Part shown: positions 34,995 to 37,945 of the stretch, piece after piece | How positions within the stretch are numbered: position 1 is the stretch's first letter | Layout of the letters: every line of letters starts with the position of its first letter | Source of the DNA: Candidatus Methanoperedens sp. | Lineage (GTDB): Archaea > Halobacteriota > Methanosarcinia > Methanosarcinales > Methanoperedenaceae | Length of the DNA: 37,945 nt | Reading direction: 5' to 3' | NCBI GenBank assembly: GCA_026552855.1 | Contig: JAPMTX010000153.1 | Location: 1 to 37,945 of the forward strand | Translations under genes and position numbers: made by a program | Notes under the pieces: model-generated | What the model saw: only the letters and a program-made list of their open reading frames with translations | Told to the model about the DNA's origin: nothing | Database searches by the model: none

Positions 34995-37244
34995 CTAAGT
35001 GTTTCTCTTAAATGCTTCACAGGTCATGCAGTTGTGCATCTTCGCTTTTGCATCACCCTGCCTGATACCTCCGCACCAGGTCCCTTCGATCAGCCAGCAG
35101 CGGGTTTCGGGAGATTTATATGCAGGGCACTTCTGCCTGATATCATCCTTGCATTCCTTGATATCCCAGCAGCGTATATACTCTTTAGCGGATTTCAATA
35201 TGAACCGCGATGCCACCATCTGCAAATCCTCTGATAATACAGTAAGTTCCTGGGCTGCCCTGACAAGCTGCTCCATTGATGCTGTCTGTTCTTCAGTGGC
35301 TGCAGAGGCTTCTTCCGTACCTGCAGCAGATTCCTGACTGATGGCGGATACATCCTCGATAGAGGAGGTAACCTCTTCGACAGATGCTGATTGTTCCTCT
35401 GCCGTCGCTGCGATTTCCTGGATCATATTAGAAACGTCCCCTGCTGCTTTTACGACACGGTTAATAGCAGACACTGCATTTTCGATTGTTCCTGCGCCCT
35501 CATTGACGGTTTTCGTGCCCCGCTCCATGCTTTCAACAGCCTGTTTCGTACCCAGCTGAACTTCTTTTATGAGCAGGGTGATCTGATTGGCTGCACTTCT
35601 TGATTCTTCAGCCAGCTTTCTTACCTCATCAGCGACCACAGCAAAGCCCCTGCCGTGTTCTCCGGCGCGGGCGGCTTCGATGGCAGCATTGAGCGCAAGG
35701 AGATTCGTCTGGTCGGCTATGTTGGTTATAACACCTATAATCTCGCCTATCTTCAGGGATTTGCTATCAAGTTCTTTTATTACAACGGCTGAGTCATCAA
35801 CAGTTTTCTGGATTTCAGCCATCTTCCTGGCAATCTCACTGGACATGCCTCCCACTTCCTGGGCTGTTTTATTGGCATCCTGAGCACCCTCAGCCGCTTT
35901 CTGGGAATTAGCTGCGACCTGCTGAACACTATCAGCCATTTCTTTCATCGTCCTGCTGATTTCCGCCATCTTTGAAGCCTGGTGGCTTACGCCCTTTGCG
36001 ATATCCTGTGATGTGGTTGATACCTGCTCAGTGGCTGCTTTCATCTCCTCGCTTGATGTCGATAGTCCCTGGGCAGCAGAGGAGACCTTAAGCGCCGAGC
36101 CCTGTAATTTCCCGATGACTTCTTTTAAGTTCTCGGTCATTGCCTGGATAGCCGCAAATAGCTGTCCGATCTCGTCTTTCGTGGTACTCCTCACCCTGAC
36201 TGTCAGGTCGCCTGCTGCGACTTTATTAGAGATCCGGAGCATAGCTTCTATTGGTCTGGTGATGCTTCTTGAGAACCAGATTCCCAGTACAGAACCTGAT
36301 ACAAAAAATACCAGCACCGTCAGAATCAAACTATCTCTTATCGCGTATATCGGACCGCTGAAATCATCGAGATAACTCCCTGATGCTATTATCCAGTCAC
36401 GCGGTTCGTAATAGGTATATGCCACCACTTTATCCTTTCCTTCCCAGGGATACTGGATAAATCCCTTTTTAGTTTCAGTTATCGTCTTTATGAAATCGTA
36501 CTCATAGATGTTCTCCCCTTCACGGTTGGGATGGATTACCAGGTTGCCTTTTGAATCTATAACATAAAGATATCCTGTTTTACCGACAACCATGCTCTTC
36601 ATCTGTCTTTTGATGTTGTTTATAAAGGGATCTTCAAGGACTCCGACGTATAGTATGCCGATGATTTTGCCGGACCTGTCCTTTATAGGTTCATAGGCTG
36701 TAAGATACCATGCATTTACCACCCATGCCCTTCCATAATATGTCTCGCCGCGCGTTACCACCGCATCATATACAGGCTGCGATACTTTCGTTCCCACAGC
36801 ACGCGTACTGTCATTTTGAATTACGTTCGTAGATATACGGATCGCCTCACTGCCTGTTACCTGGAATACCGTGGCAGTGCCGCCTACCATGCTTTTGATC
36901 GTATCTACAATTTCAAAGTTACCGTTTACGACATAATTATCGCCCAGTACCATCTTGCCGTCAGCGACCCTGGGTGTGCCTTTTTCATAGAATTGGTTTC
37001 TTGCCACTCCGAGGTCGCTGTCGACCTTGTCCTGAGCCAGTGTGAGAGTTACGTTTATATAATCATTTTCTAATCGAACCTGCTCTTCCAGTTTCCCCTG
37101 TATCTCGGTATAAAGGGCGGTTTTAACTTCGTTATAGGCGTATATTCCGATTATGGCTACTGGTATGGTTGAGAGAATCAATGCTAACGCAATAATCTTG
37201 TATTTTATGCTTATGTCCTTTAATTTTTTCATGAGCCTTACCAT
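34995..37244 (-). CDS. Methyl-accepting chemotaxis protein, Cache sensor and two-CW tail
   Basis: A 749-residue receptor with TM1 (about 14-36), a large extracellular Cache3/Cache2-type sensor (about 40-300, including [29 protein letters not shown] and [17 protein letters not shown]), TM2 (about 305-328), HAMP (to about 385), the signalling coiled coil and a two-CW tail of seven cysteines (RCWDIKEC ... [10 protein letters not shown] ... CMTC). Cache domains usually bind small organic molecules outside the cell. The ATG at 37244 overlaps the stop of the upstream 45-residue gene; an ATG four codons later is an alternative. It leads into the receptor at 33626. Confidence 0.93.
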   Translation of the reverse strand: MVRLMKKLKDISIKYKIIALALILSTIPVAIIGIYAYNEVKTALYTEIQGKLEEQVRLENDYINVTLTLAQDKVDSDLGVARNQFYEKGTPRVADGKMVLGDNYVVNGNFEIVDTIKSMVGGTATVFQVTGSEAIRISTNVIQNDSTRAVGTKVSQPVYDAVVTRGETYYGRAWVVNAWYLTAYEPIKDRSGKIIGILYVGVLEDPFINNIKRQMKSMVVGKTGYLYVIDSKGNLVIHPNREGENIYEYDFIKTITETKKGFIQYPWEGKDKVVAYTYYEPRDWIIASGSYLDDFSGPIYAIRDSLILTVLVFFVSGSVLGIWFSRSITRPIEAMLRISNKVAAGDLTVRVRSTTKDEIGQLFAAIQAMTENLKEVIGKLQGSALKVSSAAQGLSTSSEEMKAATEQVSTTSQDIAKGVSHQASKMAEISRTMKEMADSVQQVAANSQKAAEGAQDANKTAQEVGGMSSEIARKMAEIQKTVDDSAVVIKELDSKSLKIGEIIGVITNIADQTNLLALNAAIEAARAGEHGRGFAVVADEVRKLAEESRSAANQITLLIKEVQLGTKQAVESMERGTKTVNEGAGTIENAVSAINRVVKAAGDVSNMIQEIAATAEEQSASVEEVTSSIEDVSAISQESAAGTEEASAATEEQTASMEQLVRAAQELTVLSEDLQMVASRFILKSAKEYIRCWDIKECKDDIRQKCPAYKSPETRCWLIEGTWCGGIRQGDAKAKMHNCMTCEAFKRNT

Positions 37245-37375
37245 CCACTTTCAAAATTCCTCTCAGTTCCCGGGTTGCTTTCCAGAGCACTCACTAAAGA
37301 ATAGCAGAATATTCCTGCAAGCAGTGCCAAGACTATTATTACCATGGGCAGTTTGTATATCACGCTCTCTTTCAT
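37238..37375 (-). CDS. 45-residue single-helix membrane peptide upstream of the Cache receptor
   Basis: ATG at 37375, TAA at 37238-37240. The product begins [20 protein letters not shown] and has one hydrophobic helix (about 11-30) flanked by charged ends. A GGAGAG ribosome-binding site lies about 6 bases upstream. The stop overlaps the ATG of the Cache receptor (ATGGTAA), so translation of the two is coupled. It lies in the leader that follows the motility promoter element. It is shorter than usual gene-calling limits. It could be a receptor accessory or a leader peptide; function unknown. Confidence 0.65.
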   Translation of the reverse strand: MKESVIYKLPMVIIVLALLAGIFCYSLVSALESNPGTERNFESGW

Positions 37376-37502
37376 AGCTTCTCTCCGATAGGTCGTTCAC
37401 CCAGTTTTTGCCCAACAGCATCCAGGTTTCCGTTTTTTAAAGCACGTCTACCCGCTTATGATGAACTCTTTTACCAGTTTGGATAAAAATGCTGTCCTAT
37501 AA

Positions 37503-37530
37503 TATATATGGATTTGTGAAAAAAGTGTGA
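37503..37530 (-). promoter_or_regulatory. Motility promoter element upstream of the peptide/Cache receptor operon
   Basis: Coding strand: TCACA (37526-37530), N6, TCACA (37515-37519), N6, TATATA (37503-37508). The leader to the 45-residue gene is about 100 bases. Confidence 0.86.
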
Positions 37531-37570
37531 AAATGTATAGAAAATACCGAGTGTAAAAAGGAGCGAAGCT

Positions 37571-37945
37571 CTATGCGGTTGCAGTCTCTGCTGCATCAGT
37601 CGATATGCTCTGGATGCTGTGCAGTTCTTTTGCGCTCAGTATCTTATCCAGGTTGAGAAGGATGAGCAACCTGTTATCGAGCTTGCCCACGCCCATGACA
37701 TACTCGGTACCTATCTTATCGGCGATCACGGCAGGCGCAGGTTCCACGCTCTTCTCAGGTAATCGGATGACCTCGCTCACAGAATCGACCACGAAGCCCA
37801 TCACCGTATCGCCTATGCTTCCAACGATGATGCGCGTGTTCTCATCCTGCTCCTTGCTCGCCATGCCCAGCACCACGTTCAGGTTTATAACCACTATGAT
37901 CCTGCCGCGCAGGTTGATTATTCCCCTTATGTATTCAGGCGCCTG
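37571..37945 (-). CDS. cheW: Chemotaxis adaptor CheW, C-terminal part
   Basis: The frame is open to the right edge, giving 124 residues of a CheW: APEYIRGIINLRGRII is the classic CheW entry motif, followed by VGSIGDTVMGFVVDSV, VIRLPEKSV and GVGKLDNRLLILLNLDKIL. CheW couples receptors to CheA. The missing N-terminal part would be about 30-40 residues. The gene ends 40 bases before a motility element and the receptor operon, the same order seen with the cheW remnant at 29289. Confidence 0.9.
   Translation of the reverse strand, partial: QAPEYIRGIINLRGRIIVVINLNVVLGMASKEQDENTRIIVGSIGDTVMGFVVDSVSEVIRLPEKSVEPAPAVIADKIGTEYVMGVGKLDNRLLILLNLDKILSAKELHSIQSISTDAAETATA

Noticed and set aside
1-37945. 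CRISPR arrays, tRNA or rRNA genes, insertion sequences
   Set aside because: Read for spaced direct repeats, tRNA-like cloverleaf segments and transposase motifs; none could be supported.

Overview
The window comes from an archaeon, most likely a methane-cycling member of the Methanosarcinales or a related lineage. It carries an archaellum (arl) locus with class III preflagellins, a deoxyhypusine synthase, archaeal-type promoters (TATA boxes, some apparently leaderless genes), and two genes for coenzyme F430 (cfbA and cfbE), which are found in methanogens and anaerobic methanotrophs. An ANME-2d/Methanoperedens-like origin is possible, but I could not test it.

Layout. Positions 1-8770 hold housekeeping and metabolic genes. 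These are a nitroreductase, an O-methyltransferase overlapping truA, an MFS transporter overlapping a DUF457 membrane hydrolase, a minus-strand cfbE-dys-pyrF cluster, and cfbA. Positions 8869-14284 hold a compact chemotaxis operon on the minus strand, transcribed cheY-cheB-cheA-cheR-cheC-cheD. Positions 14394-22048 hold the archaellum locus on the same strand: three near-repeated flagellin genes, a divergent fourth flagellin, then arlF, arlG, arlH, arlI and arlJ. Positions 22122-26848 hold accessory genes: a degenerate receiver protein, two paralogous proteins with ribbon-helix-helix-like N-termini, a plus-strand two-TM protein, a three-gene membrane/zinc-ribbon operon of unknown function, and a stand-alone two-CW cysteine protein. 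Positions 26970-37945 hold four chemoreceptors (two HBM-type, one with almost no extracellular part, one Cache-type), an overlooked 45-residue membrane peptide, a cheW gene cut by the right edge, a decayed cheW copy, and a divergent UbiA prenyltransferase plus FilR1-like regulator pair.

The main discovery is a shared promoter element found nine times. On the coding strand it reads TCACA-N6-TCACA-N6-TATA box, with identical spacing in every copy. It precedes the che operon, each of the three major flagellins, one ribbon-helix-helix gene, the unknown membrane operon, the two-CW gene, an HBM receptor, and the peptide/Cache-receptor operon. The two half-sites are 11 bp apart, on the same face of the helix, and lie immediately upstream of the BRE position. 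This is what an activator site for a motility regulon should look like. The ribbon-helix-helix paralogues encoded inside the region are the best local candidates for the factor. The element also links unstudied genes (the membrane/zinc-ribbon operon, the two-CW protein, the small peptide) to archaellum and chemotaxis function.

The region shows recent duplication and decay: near-identical flagellins with duplicated leaders, a repeated cheW-promoter-receptor module in which one cheW is now a frameshifted fragment, and a receptor whose two-CW tail has been cut off by a frameshift but is still readable downstream. Hairpin/T-run terminators after two flagellin genes could keep flagellin expression above that of the arlF-J machinery.
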